Positions 42,749 through 52,924 are shown, counted from the stretch's first letter. The stretch is 64,000 nucleotides of DNA from Amphibacillus sediminis NBRC 103570 (GCF_001552275.1 NZ_BCQW01000008.1:55563-119562); one strand, 5' to 3'. The notes: a model not told the origin generated them from the sequence alone. Numbers and translations are program-made.

Positions 42749-45700
42749 GTGAAGGAGCAAGCTCTTGAGCGCGAATTACGAATCAGAAAAAAATGGCAAA
42801 AGGAACAAACCTTTCAACAATCGATTGAAAATCGGCAGGGTAGCCCGACCTTTGTCTTCTATGAAGGTCCACCTACAGCGAATGGCTTACCACATGCTGG
42901 GCATGCGCTTGGACGCACGATTAAAGACTTTGTTGCACGCTACAAAACGATGTCAGGCTATCAGGTGATAAGAAAAGCTGGTTGGGACACCCATGGTTTA
43001 CCTGTTGAACTTGAGGTTGAGAAGCAATTAAAGATTAGAGGTAAGGATGAAATTGAGGCTTATGGCGACGAACGCTTTATTGAACAATGTAAAAAAAGTG
43101 TTTTTACCTATGAGCAGCAATGGAAGCAATTTACCGAGGCACTTGGTTATTGGGTCGATATGGATCACCCTTACGTAACCTTGACCAATAAGTATATTGA
43201 ATCAGTCTGGCATATTTTAGCTTCTATTCATGGAAAAGGCTATCTTTATCGTGGACACCGAGTTGTTCCCTATTGTCCACATTGTGAAACATCGTTAAGT
43301 TCACACGAGGTGGCGCAGGGCTATAAAGACGTGATCGACTTGTCGGTGACGGCTAAATTTAAGCTCGAAGGAACAAATAACACCTATTTGCTTGGTTGGA
43401 CCACAACCCCGTGGACTTTACCGGGTAATGTGGCGGTTGCTGTTCATCCAGATATGACTTACGTAAAGGTTGAACAGGGCAACCAATTCTATATCATTGC
43501 TGAATCTAGAGTTTCTGCTGTTATGAATGGAGAGTACAGGATTGATCAACGGTTGAAAGGTACAGACTTGATCGGTTTATCCTATCAGGCGCCATTTGAT
43601 TATTTCGACATTAAACATGGTCATCAAGTGGTAGGAGCAGATTTTGTTACAGATACAAGCGGGACCGGACTTGTTCACATTGCTCCAGCTCATGGAGATG
43701 ATGATTATCAGGTGGCAATGAACCATCAATTTGATTTTATTAATGCTGTTGATCGAAAAGGGTGTTATAAGCCTGAGGTGACACCCTTAGCCGGACAGTT
43801 TGTCAAAAATTGTGATGTTGAGATCATCAAAATGCTGGCAGAGCGTGGGCGGCTTTTTGATAAAGAAAAATATCAGCACAGCTATCCACATTGCTGGCGT
43901 TGCGATACTCCGTTACTTTACTATGCCATGGGTGGGTGGTTTATTAAAACGACAGCCATTAAAGATCAAATCCAAGCGAACAATCAGCAGGTGGAATGGT
44001 TTCCAGACCATATTAAAGAAGGTCGATTCGGCAACTTTTTAGAAAATATGGTGGATTGGAACATTGGCCGGAACCGCTATTGGGGCACACCATTGAATGT
44101 ATGGATATGTCAGCAATGTGGTCAAGAAAAAGCTCCGAATTCCATTCAACAGATGCGAGAATGGGCCACGCATGAGGTGTCTGAACAGATCGAGCTACAC
44201 AAGCCTTACGTTGATCAGGTTGAGCTATCCTGTCGCTGTGGTGGAACGATGCGACGAACAAGTGAAGTGATTGATGTTTGGTTTGATAGTGGCTCAATGC
44301 CTTTTGCCCAATACCATTACCCATTTGAAAATCAAGAACGTTTTCAGCAGCAATTTCCAGCCGATGTCGTCATTGAGGGAATTGATCAGACTAGAGGGTG
44401 GTTTTATAGCCTGTTAGCCGTGTCCACTTTATTTACGGGGGAGAAGCCCTATAAGCGAGTTCTTTCCTTAGGTCATATCCTTGATGAACATGGACAGAAA
44501 ATGTCGAAAAGTAAAGGAAATGCATTAAGCCCAACTGAATTAATTGAGGAGTTTGGCGCAGATGCCCTTCGATGGGCACTCTTGTCTGATAGCTCACCAT
44601 GGCATAATAAGCGTTTTTCGAAAAAAACAGTCAGCCATGCTCAATCCAAGCTGATTGACACCTTAGTCAATGTCTATCAATTTTATGCCATGTACGCTAA
44701 AATTGATCAATTTGATCCGAGCACAGATTTAGGAGGAACACGATCTAGGCTTGATGATTGGGTGCTATCCCGATTAAATACAGTGAATCAACAGGTCGTA
44801 GATAGCCTCGAGCATTATGACTTAACAAAAGGCGCACGTGTTATGGCAACATTTCTCGATCAATTAAGCAATTGGTATGTTAGACGTTCACGTCAGCGCT
44901 TTTGGAGCAGTGGTATGTCAGAGGATAAACGTGCTGCGTTTACCACCCTTTATCAGGTATTGATTAAGCTTAATCAGTTAATGGCACCATATATTCCTTT
45001 TGTAACAGAGGATATCTTCAGTCAATTAACAGGTACTAGTGTTCACTTATCTGATTATCCCAAACCAGATGTAACCTTGATTAATCAGGAGTTAGAACAA
45101 GAGATGGACACTGTTCTACAGCTCATTGAATTAGCCCGTTCAGCTCGAAATGCAGCCAGTATCAAAACAAAACAACCACTAGCAGAACTGACCGTAGTTC
45201 CTAAAGCATCGATCGATCCGATCGTGATAGAAAAATTCCATACGATTATTAAGGAAGAAATAAATGTTAAGTCAGTAATCTTTAAAGAAGATGCAGAGTC
45301 ATTTATTCAGTTTGACATTAGCCTTAACTTCCCTGTGGCAGGTCCAAAGCTTGGTAAAGCTATTGGAGAGGTGAAACAACGGCTAACTGAACTCAATCAA
45401 GCAGAACAGCAGCAGCTGGTAGCTAATCAGCAACTCGAGCTTAAGCTTAAGTCTGGCCATTTAGTAACCCTTATGTCAGAGGACGTGCAGATAACCAAGC
45501 AGGCGTGTCCAGGTTATCAGTTGGCTGAGAACAATGACCTGATTGTCTTACTTAATATCGAGTTAACTACAGAATTAAAGCAGGAAGGACTCGTACGGGA
45601 ATTTATTAGAGTGGTACAAACACAGCGGAAAAAACTAGCACTACCTGTGGAGCTTAAAGTAGATCTTTATGTCCATGCAGAACCAGAGTTTCAAGATATT

Positions 45701-45829
45701 CTTCAAACATTTAAAGCCCTACTTGAACAGAACCTTGTACTTAATACGATTTATTTTGTCGAGGCGTCAGCTGAGCAGGAGCAGATTAAAATTGAACCCT
45801 ACCAAGTCGGCCTTTTTATCGCAGTGTAA
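42749..45829 (+). CDS. ileS: Isoleucyl-tRNA synthetase, type 2 (IleS2-like)
   Basis: A 1026-residue class I synthetase. The opening [20 protein letters not shown] carries the HxGH active-site motif in the context typical of the eukaryote-like type 2 enzymes, unlike the type 1 GSIHIGH context; the editing domain has TTPWTLPGN, and KMSKSKGN is intact. The start is GTG with GAGGTG upstream. Type 2 enzymes are typically tolerant of mupirocin; whether this is the only ileS cannot be judged here. Controlled by the Ile T-box. The last codons (IAV, TAA) are supplied by an abutting repeat. Confidence 0.95.
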   Translation: MKEQALERELRIRKKWQKEQTFQQSIENRQGSPTFVFYEGPPTANGLPHAGHALGRTIKDFVARYKTMSGYQVIRKAGWDTHGLPVELEVEKQLKIRGKDEIEAYGDERFIEQCKKSVFTYEQQWKQFTEALGYWVDMDHPYVTLTNKYIESVWHILASIHGKGYLYRGHRVVPYCPHCETSLSSHEVAQGYKDVIDLSVTAKFKLEGTNNTYLLGWTTTPWTLPGNVAVAVHPDMTYVKVEQGNQFYIIAESRVSAVMNGEYRIDQRLKGTDLIGLSYQAPFDYFDIKHGHQVVGADFVTDTSGTGLVHIAPAHGDDDYQVAMNHQFDFINAVDRKGCYKPEVTPLAGQFVKNCDVEIIKMLAERGRLFDKEKYQHSYPHCWRCDTPLLYYAMGGWFIKTTAIKDQIQANNQQVEWFPDHIKEGRFGNFLENMVDWNIGRNRYWGTPLNVWICQQCGQEKAPNSIQQMREWATHEVSEQIELHKPYVDQVELSCRCGGTMRRTSEVIDVWFDSGSMPFAQYHYPFENQERFQQQFPADVVIEGIDQTRGWFYSLLAVSTLFTGEKPYKRVLSLGHILDEHGQKMSKSKGNALSPTELIEEFGADALRWALLSDSSPWHNKRFSKKTVSHAQSKLIDTLVNVYQFYAMYAKIDQFDPSTDLGGTRSRLDDWVLSRLNTVNQQVVDSLEHYDLTKGARVMATFLDQLSNWYVRRSRQRFWSSGMSEDKRAAFTTLYQVLIKLNQLMAPYIPFVTEDIFSQLTGTSVHLSDYPKPDVTLINQELEQEMDTVLQLIELARSARNAASIKTKQPLAELTVVPKASIDPIVIEKFHTIIKEEINVKSVIFKEDAESFIQFDISLNFPVAGPKLGKAIGEVKQRLTELNQAEQQQLVANQQLELKLKSGHLVTLMSEDVQITKQACPGYQLAENNDLIVLLNIELTTELKQEGLVREFIRVVQTQRKKLALPVELKVDLYVHAEPEFQDILQTFKALLEQNLVLNTIYFVEASAEQEQIKIEPYQVGLFIAV

Positions 45830-46068
45830 CTGGCTGGGACTGCGATTGCTCGCCCCATCGAAGGACTTTTGTAAGACTCCCACTTCAAGAAATAAGGGAA
45901 CACGTTATCTCCGAGTGGGAGATCGAACAGCCAGTAACAGCCTGATTGGTTCGACTAACGTTCAGTGGGGGATGGAGGAAGCTAGTTAAGTTCGCGACGT
46001 CGTGTCGCAACGTCTGACTCACAGATCCTATGCGTCGAAACCCCCACTGAACGAAGTTTCACTTTATT
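45815..46068. repeat. Interspersed repeat, family 1, full-length reference copy
   Basis: A 254-base unit. Its left end TTTATCGCAGTGTAACTGGC and the complement of its right end AATAAAGTGAAACTTCG share AGTGNAACT, a short imperfect terminal inverted repeat. Internal blocks: CTCCCACTTC pairing with GAGTGGGAG, GTTCAGTGGGGG pairing with CCCCCACTGAAC, and a central GCGACGTCGTGTCGC hairpin. No open frame. It abuts ileS and supplies its stop codon. Confidence 0.88.
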
Positions 46069-46352
46069 CAAGCTCAACCGGTCAAGGCTGGCAGGGGGAA
46101 ATAAAATAGACATAGACGATGGAGCAAGCTTAAGCTTGCTCTATCATACGTTCCAATCGAACAAGATGATATGTTTTCTAGCAGATCGTTTCTGGGGAAT
46201 CTAACCTATTGATCTTTATAAATTTGATAAATAGAAAATGAAAACCCACCTTCAAGCTTTAGCTTTATTAGGTGAGTATAAAGAATGAAGAGCGTTGAAA
46301 CGGTTATTAAACCAACACAACTTAACATCGATATTTTGTATTTTCTCTTTAA

Positions 46353-47531
46353 CTAAATGATCATTTGTTTATAATGAGGTACTGAGATACATTTCGAGTA
46401 GACGTTCTCTACATTTCTAGCATAATGATTAACTGAAAATTTTTCGACTGACTGGATAGCGCCTAAGGATAATTTCTTTTTTTGTTGTTCATTATATAAA
46501 ATAATATCTAAAGCTTGTAAAAAATCTATTTTATTATGAAAATTATAACCGTTAAGCTCGTTTTGTACGACTCCTTTTAAACAAGGATCTGACTTAGCTA
46601 AGACAGGAAGGCCTGATGCTAAAGCCTCGATATATGTGATACCTTGTGTTTCACTTTGAGACGCACTAACAAACACATCGCCTATTTGATAATAATCACT
46701 AATAGATTCCCAAGGTTTCTCTCCTGCAAAGATCACTTGATTTTCAATACATAGCTGATTTGCTAAGGCCATTAACTCATTCTTGGCTGGCCCATCACCA
46801 ATAAGTACAAACTTTAAATCTTCTTTTTTATGCAAATATAAGTGCAGATTCATGAGTAATTCTTCAATATTTTTTTCTTTCGATAATCTTCCAATATAGA
46901 GAATCACTTTATCATTCTCTTCGACTCCTAAAGATGAGCGCAGTGCTTTGGTCTGTTTTGAGCTATAATTGAAGTTTGAAAATTTATCGAGTTTTATTCC
47001 AGTTGGAATAACGGATATATCACGTTCTACTCCATAAGATAAGAGCAAATCTTTGACCTTTTGGGTTGGAACGATCAATCTATTGGCTGAACCACAAAAA
47101 CTACTACTCATTTTTCTAGCGGCTCGCTTAGCAAGTGGATCTAGTTTAGACAATTTGATAATATAATGTGTATAATCCTCATAAATAGTATGATAGGTGT
47201 GTATTAAAGGAATATTTAACTTTTTAGCCATGCTTCTTCCGAATATACCCAAGGAAAATTCGGTATGGGTGTGGATAATATCAAGATTTAGCCCTTTGAT
47301 TAACTTTGCCAAATGTGGTTGATAAAACATAGCTAATCGTCTTTCTGATAAAACAGGTATACTTGGTACGCGAAATACATTCCCCTCGTCTTTTTTGACT
47401 AACTTATCACTTGTTGTAAAAACATAAACTTCATGCCCTAACCTCTCTAAACTATCTTTTAACATAAAAGTAGAGGTTGCTACTCCGTTCACTTGTGGAT
47501 AATAGGTGTCTGTAAATATCCCTACTCTCAT
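46353..47531 (-). CDS. GT4 glycosyltransferase, diacylglycerol-glucosyltransferase type
   Basis: A 392-residue GT-B enzyme. The N-terminal domain opens MRVGIFTDTYYPQVNGVATS, the pattern of 1,2-diacylglycerol 3-glucosyltransferases that make glycolipid anchors; the C-terminal domain has YIGRLSKEKNIEELL and the nucleotide-sugar motif ASQSETQGITYIEALASGLPV (split E-x7-E). No membrane span; such enzymes bind the membrane peripherally. Monocistronic. The lipid acceptor is inferred from family resemblance, so another acceptor is possible. Confidence 0.85.
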   Translation of the reverse strand: MRVGIFTDTYYPQVNGVATSTFMLKDSLERLGHEVYVFTTSDKLVKKDEGNVFRVPSIPVLSERRLAMFYQPHLAKLIKGLNLDIIHTHTEFSLGIFGRSMAKKLNIPLIHTYHTIYEDYTHYIIKLSKLDPLAKRAARKMSSSFCGSANRLIVPTQKVKDLLLSYGVERDISVIPTGIKLDKFSNFNYSSKQTKALRSSLGVEENDKVILYIGRLSKEKNIEELLMNLHLYLHKKEDLKFVLIGDGPAKNELMALANQLCIENQVIFAGEKPWESISDYYQIGDVFVSASQSETQGITYIEALASGLPVLAKSDPCLKGVVQNELNGYNFHNKIDFLQALDIILYNEQQKKKLSLGAIQSVEKFSVNHYARNVENVYSKCISVPHYKQMII

Positions 47532-48010
47532 TTCTAATCCCTTCTCCTTCTGTTTATGTCTTTTTCTCCTTTTATTTTAATGCAATAAGAGAATATACTC
47601 AATGCACCATTGATGTATCTTGGTATAAGACTTCAGACCGATAAAAGCTCCGTCCATTGAATGCCTTGGGGGAGATCCCTGTTCAAGCCGTCCATTTATT
47701 AAAGAAATTTTAATCATTAAACGACTCTTGTGATTAACTGTCAGTTTCCTTATACAAGATATTAGTAGGGTAGTGTTAACCAAATGGGAAGGGGCTGCAA
47801 TGCGAAAAAAGAAACGCTTTTTTGCCCGCCTATCCTCATTTTACGATACGTTATGATCCTTTAACAAGTCTGAGTTTTTTTGTTTGTTTGCTGCTATTGC
47901 TTTGGGTTATTCATATTTGGATCTGTATTGCAAGAAAAAAGTGTGAGATTTGATTCGCTTGAAGTGCTGATGAAGGCTTTTAATTAAGGAACGATTTCAC
48001 TTCATTCAAA
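47532..48010. other. Intergenic region with possible decayed short membrane ORF
   Basis: From ATG 47800 the frame reads MRKKKRFFARLSSFYDTL then TGA; the +1 frame continues DPLTSLSFFVCLLLLLWVIH, a plausible membrane helix, and stops near 47950. AAGGGG precedes the ATG. This may be a frameshifted small membrane protein or chance. I recognise nothing else here. Confidence 0.25.
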
Positions 48011-48180
48011 AGAAGTCACCCACTTTTAAAGGGGTGAGATGAATGCCTTCCGTTCAATGGAGGTTCAAACCACGGCTGAATAAAGTTAGAGCCTCTGTCG
48101 GATACCACAGATTTTTAGCGGAATTTTATCGAGCCAAACTCGATAAATCTGGGCGTAAATACACCAAGGCGTAATTAATA
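48011..48180. repeat. Interspersed repeat, family 2
   Basis: Starts AGAAGTCACCCACTTTTAAA (hairpin with GGGGTGAG), then CACGGCTGAATAAAGTTAGA, ACAGATTTTTAGCGGAATTT, ATAAATCTGGGCGTAAATAC and CCAAGGCG. A second near-complete copy lies at 58859-59040. The ends resemble those of IS200/IS605-TnpB elements. Confidence 0.8.
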
Positions 48181-48303
48181 TACAGTTTCTTATTTTGTTG
48201 AAACGAGCTGGTTTGTAAAGTAAGGAGGAAAAGCAATTGAGCAATAGATAAGAATTTCTTAGGAGTCAATTGCGGCAAACTGAGGGATATGGAGGATGAT
48301 ATT

Positions 48304-48747
48304 ATGAAAATTCATAAAATTGATCATGTGGGTATAGTCGTCAACGATCTTCCTGCTGCGAAAGCCTTCTTTCTCGACCTTGGTCTTGAAATGCTTGGCG
48401 AAGGGGAAGTGGAAGGCGAATGGGTGGAGCGGATTATAGGGCTTCAAGACGTTAAAGAGGAAGTTGCCATGTTTCGAACGCCAGACGGCGAAGCGAATAT
48501 AGAACTAGTAAAATTTCACAAACCATCAGATGGGGAGGGTCAACAGCTTCCATTAGCAAATACTCTCGGTATTCGCCATATTGCCTTTGCCGTTGAAGAT
48601 ATTGAGGCCATTGTTGCCAAACTGAAAAAGAAGGGCGCAGAACTTATTGGTGACATTCAAATTTACGAAAACACTTATAAATTATGCTACATTCGTGGGC
48701 CGGAAGGAATTATTTTAGAGCTTGCCGAGAAAATTAGGGTAATATAG
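48304..48747 (+). CDS. VOC-family (glyoxalase/epimerase-like) protein
   Basis: A 147-residue metal-binding fold with paired beta-alpha-beta-beta-beta units: IHKIDHVGIVVNDLPAAKAF at the N-terminus supplies the first His, and IRHIAFAVEDIEAIV the second; Glu ligands occur in ANIELVKF and IILELAEK. Similar to lactoylglutathione lyase and methylmalonyl-CoA epimerase relatives; function not assignable. ATG 48304 has GGAGGATG upstream. Confidence 0.85.
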   Translation: MKIHKIDHVGIVVNDLPAAKAFFLDLGLEMLGEGEVEGEWVERIIGLQDVKEEVAMFRTPDGEANIELVKFHKPSDGEGQQLPLANTLGIRHIAFAVEDIEAIVAKLKKKGAELIGDIQIYENTYKLCYIRGPEGIILELAEKIRVI

Positions 48748-48779
48748 AGGGCTTTGAATAAATTTCATCTCTAATTTCA

Positions 48780-48902
48780 AGCGTTGATGCCGTTATTCCA
48801 GGAGGCAAGCGCAAAGAACGCATCTGTGAAAATGTCCAGGTAATTGATATTACTTTGCCTAAGCAAGAACTAAAAACTATTCGTGACATTTTAACTGTTT
48901 AG
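48780..48902 (+). pseudogene. 3' fragment of an aldo/keto reductase gene
   Basis: The frame ending at TAG 48902 reads SVDAVIPGGKRKERICENVQ then VIDITLPKQELKTIRDIL, the typical C-terminus of an aldo/keto reductase (A-V-I-P-G-x-x-x-x-x-x-x-E-N and the terminal I-R). There is no start or upstream part, so it is a remnant left after deletion. Confidence 0.65.
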
Positions 48903-48964
48903 CTGATAACACAAAAAAGGCACTATCCGTTTTCTAATCAAAAAGACTTGGTCAAATGGGTAAA

Positions 48965-49005
48965 AAAATACCGAATGATAGAATCAAATTATCATTCGGT
49001 ATTTT
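48965..49005. terminator. Bidirectional hairpin terminator
   Basis: AAAATACCGAATGAT (48965-48979) pairs perfectly with ATCATTCGGTATTTT (48991-49005), giving A/T runs on both sides; it can end transcripts from either direction, between the VOC/AKR remnant and the sugar locus. Confidence 0.75.
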
Positions 49006-49212
49006 GTCTGTAAAGATGAACTAATCCTCACGATCGAGTATGATATGTTGATCAATTTTTTCAAGGCCCTTGACCAAAAAAACACTTTTCCCAGTCACCA
49101 TATGATATTCGTTGGAATCACCAGTCTCTATGCCTATACCAAATGCTGTTTCAGCTTAATTGTTTATTTGAATTTCTTACCAAATATTAAGTATTTTTTT
49201 ATTAAAATCGGT

Positions 49213-50487
49213 TTACGATTGAATAACCATTAAGCAATCACCGGTAAAATAATGCATAGGGATCAATGTTTGATCATTGTTATACTGCATCGGTAATTCT
49301 GCGGTACGACCACTCTCTAACTCGATCACCTTAGTGATGCCGCTTCCCCACTTGCCTTTTAAGGTAATTTCTATACTGAACGGTACATAGATCAGTAGCA
49401 TATCCTCTTGTTTGGCGGCACGGATTTCCGTTGTCTTATTTAAAACGATATTTTGAGGCTCGAGTGCGTACAAATGGTGTTCAGTAATAAAACGCTTGAT
49501 AAAGCTATAATCCCATGCCCCATCAAACTCCAAGGCAATTCGCCACGGATAAGGAGTAACAAAGCCCTCTCCTGTTGAGGAACCGAAACGACTATTGAGC
49601 TCATGCCAGCTCCAAATGCCGTGAGCACCGTAAGTTATCCCAGCTCCAGCTCCAGATAAAATACTTTGCCAGGCTGCCTTTCTGACATCAAACCGTGTAA
49701 ATCGACCATAGACTTGACGACTATAACCCATTAATTCATAGCAGGGCTCTGAATTAATAATCGGGCGTTGCGGTGATTTTTGGTAAAATTGTTCAGCTAC
49801 CGTATAGGCCGTTTCCTGATAAGACGAATTGTGACCAGATTGATAAAGATAAAAATCTAGATTCGTATTTTGTTGTAGCTGTTCAGGAAGTGTAGCTAAT
49901 CGACCTTTAATGTGTAAGGTGGTTAGACATTGCGGCGCTAACTCCTTTAGCTTGTTTAAAGCTATTTGATAGTATTCAATCGCTTCCTCTGTTTCAAAAT
50001 CGGTATCGCCACTAATAAAATAAATGGGATGATACTTCGAGAAATAATCATTAACTTTTTCAACATAAGGTATGATGGCATCTTTAGGCATAAGCATTGT
50101 ATCGAATATTTGCGAAGCCCACGTCTTTGGCACATAATTACACCATAAGACAACGAGAGCAGGGGTAAAGCCTTTGGCTACAGCCATTTTAACCATTGTC
50201 TCAGCATGCTCAAAGTAACGTTCGTTAAATTGGTTGAAATCGTAGCCATCATCGGTTTGTTCAAACGGATGAAGATGGTCTTGTCCGCGGCTCCGATCCC
50301 ATTGGGGTAAAATATTGATTTGAAGAACGTTAAATCCTTGCTGAGCACGTTTATCTAAATAATAAGCCCAATCGGTTAAGCTAATATTCGTGAATGCACT
50401 CCAAACGGTATCAGCTAAATAGAAGAAGTCCTCACCCTCACTTGTTTGGAAGTGTCTATTATCTTCGTGAATTTTTAAACGGAACAC
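49213..50487 (-). CDS. GH140/DUF4038 apiosidase-like glycoside hydrolase, cytosolic
   Basis: A 424-residue TIM-barrel protein of the DUF4038 (apiosidase-like) family: YLADTVWSAFTNISLTDWAY, AQQGFNVLQINILPQWDRSR, INSEPCYELMG and GAGAGITYGAHGIWSW are typical. Family GH140 includes the characterised D-apiosidase of rhamnogalacturonan II breakdown. There is no signal peptide, so it acts inside the cell, presumably on a PTS-imported (phosphorylated) glycoside. GTG start with GGAGGG upstream. Promoter-distal gene of the locus. Confidence 0.8.
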   Translation of the reverse strand: MFRLKIHEDNRHFQTSEGEDFFYLADTVWSAFTNISLTDWAYYLDKRAQQGFNVLQINILPQWDRSRGQDHLHPFEQTDDGYDFNQFNERYFEHAETMVKMAVAKGFTPALVVLWCNYVPKTWASQIFDTMLMPKDAIIPYVEKVNDYFSKYHPIYFISGDTDFETEEAIEYYQIALNKLKELAPQCLTTLHIKGRLATLPEQLQQNTNLDFYLYQSGHNSSYQETAYTVAEQFYQKSPQRPIINSEPCYELMGYSRQVYGRFTRFDVRKAAWQSILSGAGAGITYGAHGIWSWHELNSRFGSSTGEGFVTPYPWRIALEFDGAWDYSFIKRFITEHHLYALEPQNIVLNKTTEIRAAKQEDMLLIYVPFSIEITLKGKWGSGITKVIELESGRTAELPMQYNNDQTLIPMHYFTGDCLMVIQS

Positions 50488-50561
50488 TTTAATCCCTCCA
50501 TAAATAGATTAAGAAGAATAGATCCTATCATCTATTTTCCTAATGCATTGAAAGAAATAGC

Positions 50562-51833
50562 CTAGTTAACAGCTACGGCCTCTTCCTCCTCTTGATTTTT
50601 TTCGTTTTTTAATCCTTGTTTATCTAGAACCTTAAAGAATGGATAGTAAATTAACATACATATTGGGATAAGAATTAATTGAAACAGAGCAATTCTTATA
50701 CTTCCTAAAATTAAACCACTTGCAAAAATCGGTGTACCAAATGCAGGGTAAACCCCATTTGGAGGAGGAAGTATTCCCGCTGTAGTACAGATATAGGCAA
50801 TAATAACACAGATTATTGGTGTAAAAATATATGGAATGGCCAAAACAGGGTTAAGCACTAATGGAATTCCGAAGACAATGGGTTCATGAATACCAAAGAA
50901 TGCACCAGGTAGACCTAGCTTACCAATTTGACGATATTGCTTGGTTTTTGCTCGGAAGGCCAATAACAGGATTAATCCTAGCATTGGAGCAAAGTTAGCT
51001 GAGTAAGACCAGAATCCCATACCAATAATATTTGGAAGCTCAGCGCCTGCCTCGAAGGCCTCCAAGTTTTGTAGGTCTAAGCTAATCCATATGGGCTGCA
51101 TAACGGCCATTACTACGATTGCACCATGAATACCAAATAGCCAGAGTGTTTGCATAACAAATAAGGCAATGATTAATCCACCTAAGGAACCACCTAGACC
51201 TTGTAAAGGTATCTGCAAATAGGAATAGATAAAAGCATGGATCGTTTCAAAAGATGTTAATTGAAATAGAGCCGAGATAATTAATGCCGCAATAACGACT
51301 ATAATCGCCGGAATTAAACCGACAAATGTTTTAGCTACCGTTGGTGGTACTCCTGCAGGCATTTTAATGGTCCAATTCCGATCAACAATCCATACGTAAA
51401 ATCGACTAGCCAATAGACCAACAATGATCGATACAAACAAGCCCTGCGCCCCCAACCATTGTAATGGAAGGGCAGACACACCATCAAATTTGGCGAGTGG
51501 CGTTAAAACTAAAAACGACGCCAATGAAATTAAACCAGGGGTAACAGGATCTTTTTCAAAGCTCTCTGCCAGCCTATATCCAATTAAGAAGACCGCATAG
51601 ACTGCAATTATATTGGTAGTGAAGGTTGTGACTATTCCTAACAGATCTTTCACAGGTGCAATAAAATTTTGATAGGGCTCCCATGCTATTGATGAAAAAA
51701 GGGTAGCGAAAGCACCAATAATTAAAAAGGGTAAAGATGACATTAATCCATTTGAAACTGAACGTAAATAACGGTTTGCCTGCAGTTTTCCGGCATATTT
51801 TTGTAATGTAGTTGTCCAACTATTTAAAGACAT
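50562..51833 (-). CDS. PTS lactose/cellobiose-family EIIC component
   Basis: A 423-residue membrane permease with about ten spans and the family motifs FGIHGAIVVMAVM, FFGIHEPIVFGIPLVLNPVL and PPNGVYPAFGTP. It transports a disaccharide and presents it for phosphorylation by the EIIB of the same locus. TGGAGG precedes the ATG. A 239-base gap with a long-range inverted repeat separates it from the EIIB gene. Confidence 0.92.
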   Translation of the reverse strand: MSLNSWTTTLQKYAGKLQANRYLRSVSNGLMSSLPFLIIGAFATLFSSIAWEPYQNFIAPVKDLLGIVTTFTTNIIAVYAVFLIGYRLAESFEKDPVTPGLISLASFLVLTPLAKFDGVSALPLQWLGAQGLFVSIIVGLLASRFYVWIVDRNWTIKMPAGVPPTVAKTFVGLIPAIIVVIAALIISALFQLTSFETIHAFIYSYLQIPLQGLGGSLGGLIIALFVMQTLWLFGIHGAIVVMAVMQPIWISLDLQNLEAFEAGAELPNIIGMGFWSYSANFAPMLGLILLLAFRAKTKQYRQIGKLGLPGAFFGIHEPIVFGIPLVLNPVLAIPYIFTPIICVIIAYICTTAGILPPPNGVYPAFGTPIFASGLILGSIRIALFQLILIPICMLIYYPFFKVLDKQGLKNEKNQEEEEAVAVN

Positions 51834-51899
51834 AATTTAACCTCCATATAGGATATTTTCTACCTTATGTGTTTAAAAGGCGTAAATTTGATTAGCAAC

Positions 51900-52035
51900 G
51901 CCGTGCTATAAATTAAATTGCTCAATGGCAACCTGGCTGATTAAGCTCGAAATTATAATTCGAACGCAGATCAAACGCTTTCATTCCGCTGCTGACTATT
52001 TTTGCTTAAGCCCATTTTTGGTCTTACAGCACGGC
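51900..52035 (-). other. Long-range inverted repeat between the EIIB and EIIC genes
   Basis: GCCGTGCT (51900-51907) and AGCACGGC (52028-52035) bracket about 120 bases that include the smaller hairpin TCGAAATTATAATTCGA. In the minus-strand mRNA it could form a structured spacer, an attenuator or a processing site. Only inspection supports it. Confidence 0.4.
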
Positions 52036-52072
52036 GGGTAGATCTTTGTTCGATCCCTACTCTCTTCGATGA

Positions 52073-52369
52073 TTAAGCAATAGCTTCTAAGAGAACCTTT
52101 TCCCCATTCATCATGCCATAATCAACGGAATTAATCACATTGACCTTAATCCCTTTTGGCTCATATTGGGATTTAAATTCATCGAACATATAGCTTATTT
52201 GTGGGCCAAGTAAGAGAATGTCTGTCTGATCAGCATATTTTTTAAACTCGCTATTGGCAATGGCCCTAATTTCCACCTCAATGCCTTTTTGGTTAGCTGC
52301 TTGCTTCATTCTTTCCACCAACATGGATGTTGACATGCCAGCGGCACAAATTAATGTGATTTGTTTCAT
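52073..52369 (-). CDS. PTS lactose/cellobiose-family EIIB component
   Basis: A 98-residue phosphocarrier with the phospho-Cys in ITLICAAGMSTSML and the family segment DILLLGPQISYM. GGAGGAG lies nine bases before the ATG at 52369. Thirteen bases separate its start from the EIIA stop, so the two are translated together. Confidence 0.92.
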   Translation of the reverse strand: MKQITLICAAGMSTSMLVERMKQAANQKGIEVEIRAIANSEFKKYADQTDILLLGPQISYMFDEFKSQYEPKGIKVNVINSVDYGMMNGEKVLLEAIA

Positions 52370-52382
52370 TTTAATTCTCCTC

Positions 52383-52691
52383 CTATTTATTTTGGTTTTT
52401 ATATAGATCCACAAATTCTCTAGCTAAATCTTGGACAGTTATCGATGTCATTAAATGATCTTGAGCATGAATCATTAATAAAGAAATCGGATAACTCTCA
52501 CCACGAGCCTCACTTTGAATTAAGGAGGTCTGGACTTTATGAGCCTCTGACATTTGTTCACTAGCCTCTTCTAAGCAAGCGTTAGCTGCTGCAAAATCAT
52601 TGACTTTTGCATGTTTAATCGCTTCCATTGCTTTGCTCTTTGCATTCCCTGCATTCACAATTAAACCAATAATAACCTCTTGAAAATCCAT
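52383..52691 (-). CDS. PTS lactose/cellobiose-family EIIA component
   Basis: A 102-residue helical phosphocarrier (trimeric in this family) with GLIVNAGNAKSKAMEAI and the phospho-His region LMIHAQDHLMTS. ATG 52691 has GGGGGAGA upstream. EIIA, EIIB and EIIC are thus complete and separate, the arrangement used for cellobiose/chitobiose-type transporters. Confidence 0.92.
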   Translation of the reverse strand: MDFQEVIIGLIVNAGNAKSKAMEAIKHAKVNDFAAANACLEEASEQMSEAHKVQTSLIQSEARGESYPISLLMIHAQDHLMTSITVQDLAREFVDLYKNQNK

Positions 52692-52924
52692 CAATATTCT
52701 CCCCCGCATGTGATAAAATGGTTAACTTAAATGTAATCGATTTTTTGAAGTACATGACCTTGAATTATTTTGGCAATGGGCATTGCTAAGATGTGATCTC
52801 AAACGTGCTACTGTCGTGGTTTATTTAAGCGTATCTAAGCTTATTGCGCGCACTCAAAATCAATTGGCTCCTCGCCGTTGCCGTTTTACTTGTTCTGCAA
52901 CCTTGCTGGACTCGTTCGATTATA

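Noticed and set aside
47577..47783. Minus-strand 68-residue frame after the glycosyltransferase
   Set aside because: No family resemblance, no convincing ribosome site, and low-information composition.
49045..49233. Plus-strand 62-residue frame near 49.1 kb
   Set aside because: No ribosome site, no recognisable family, and its 3' end overlaps the GH140-like gene antisense.
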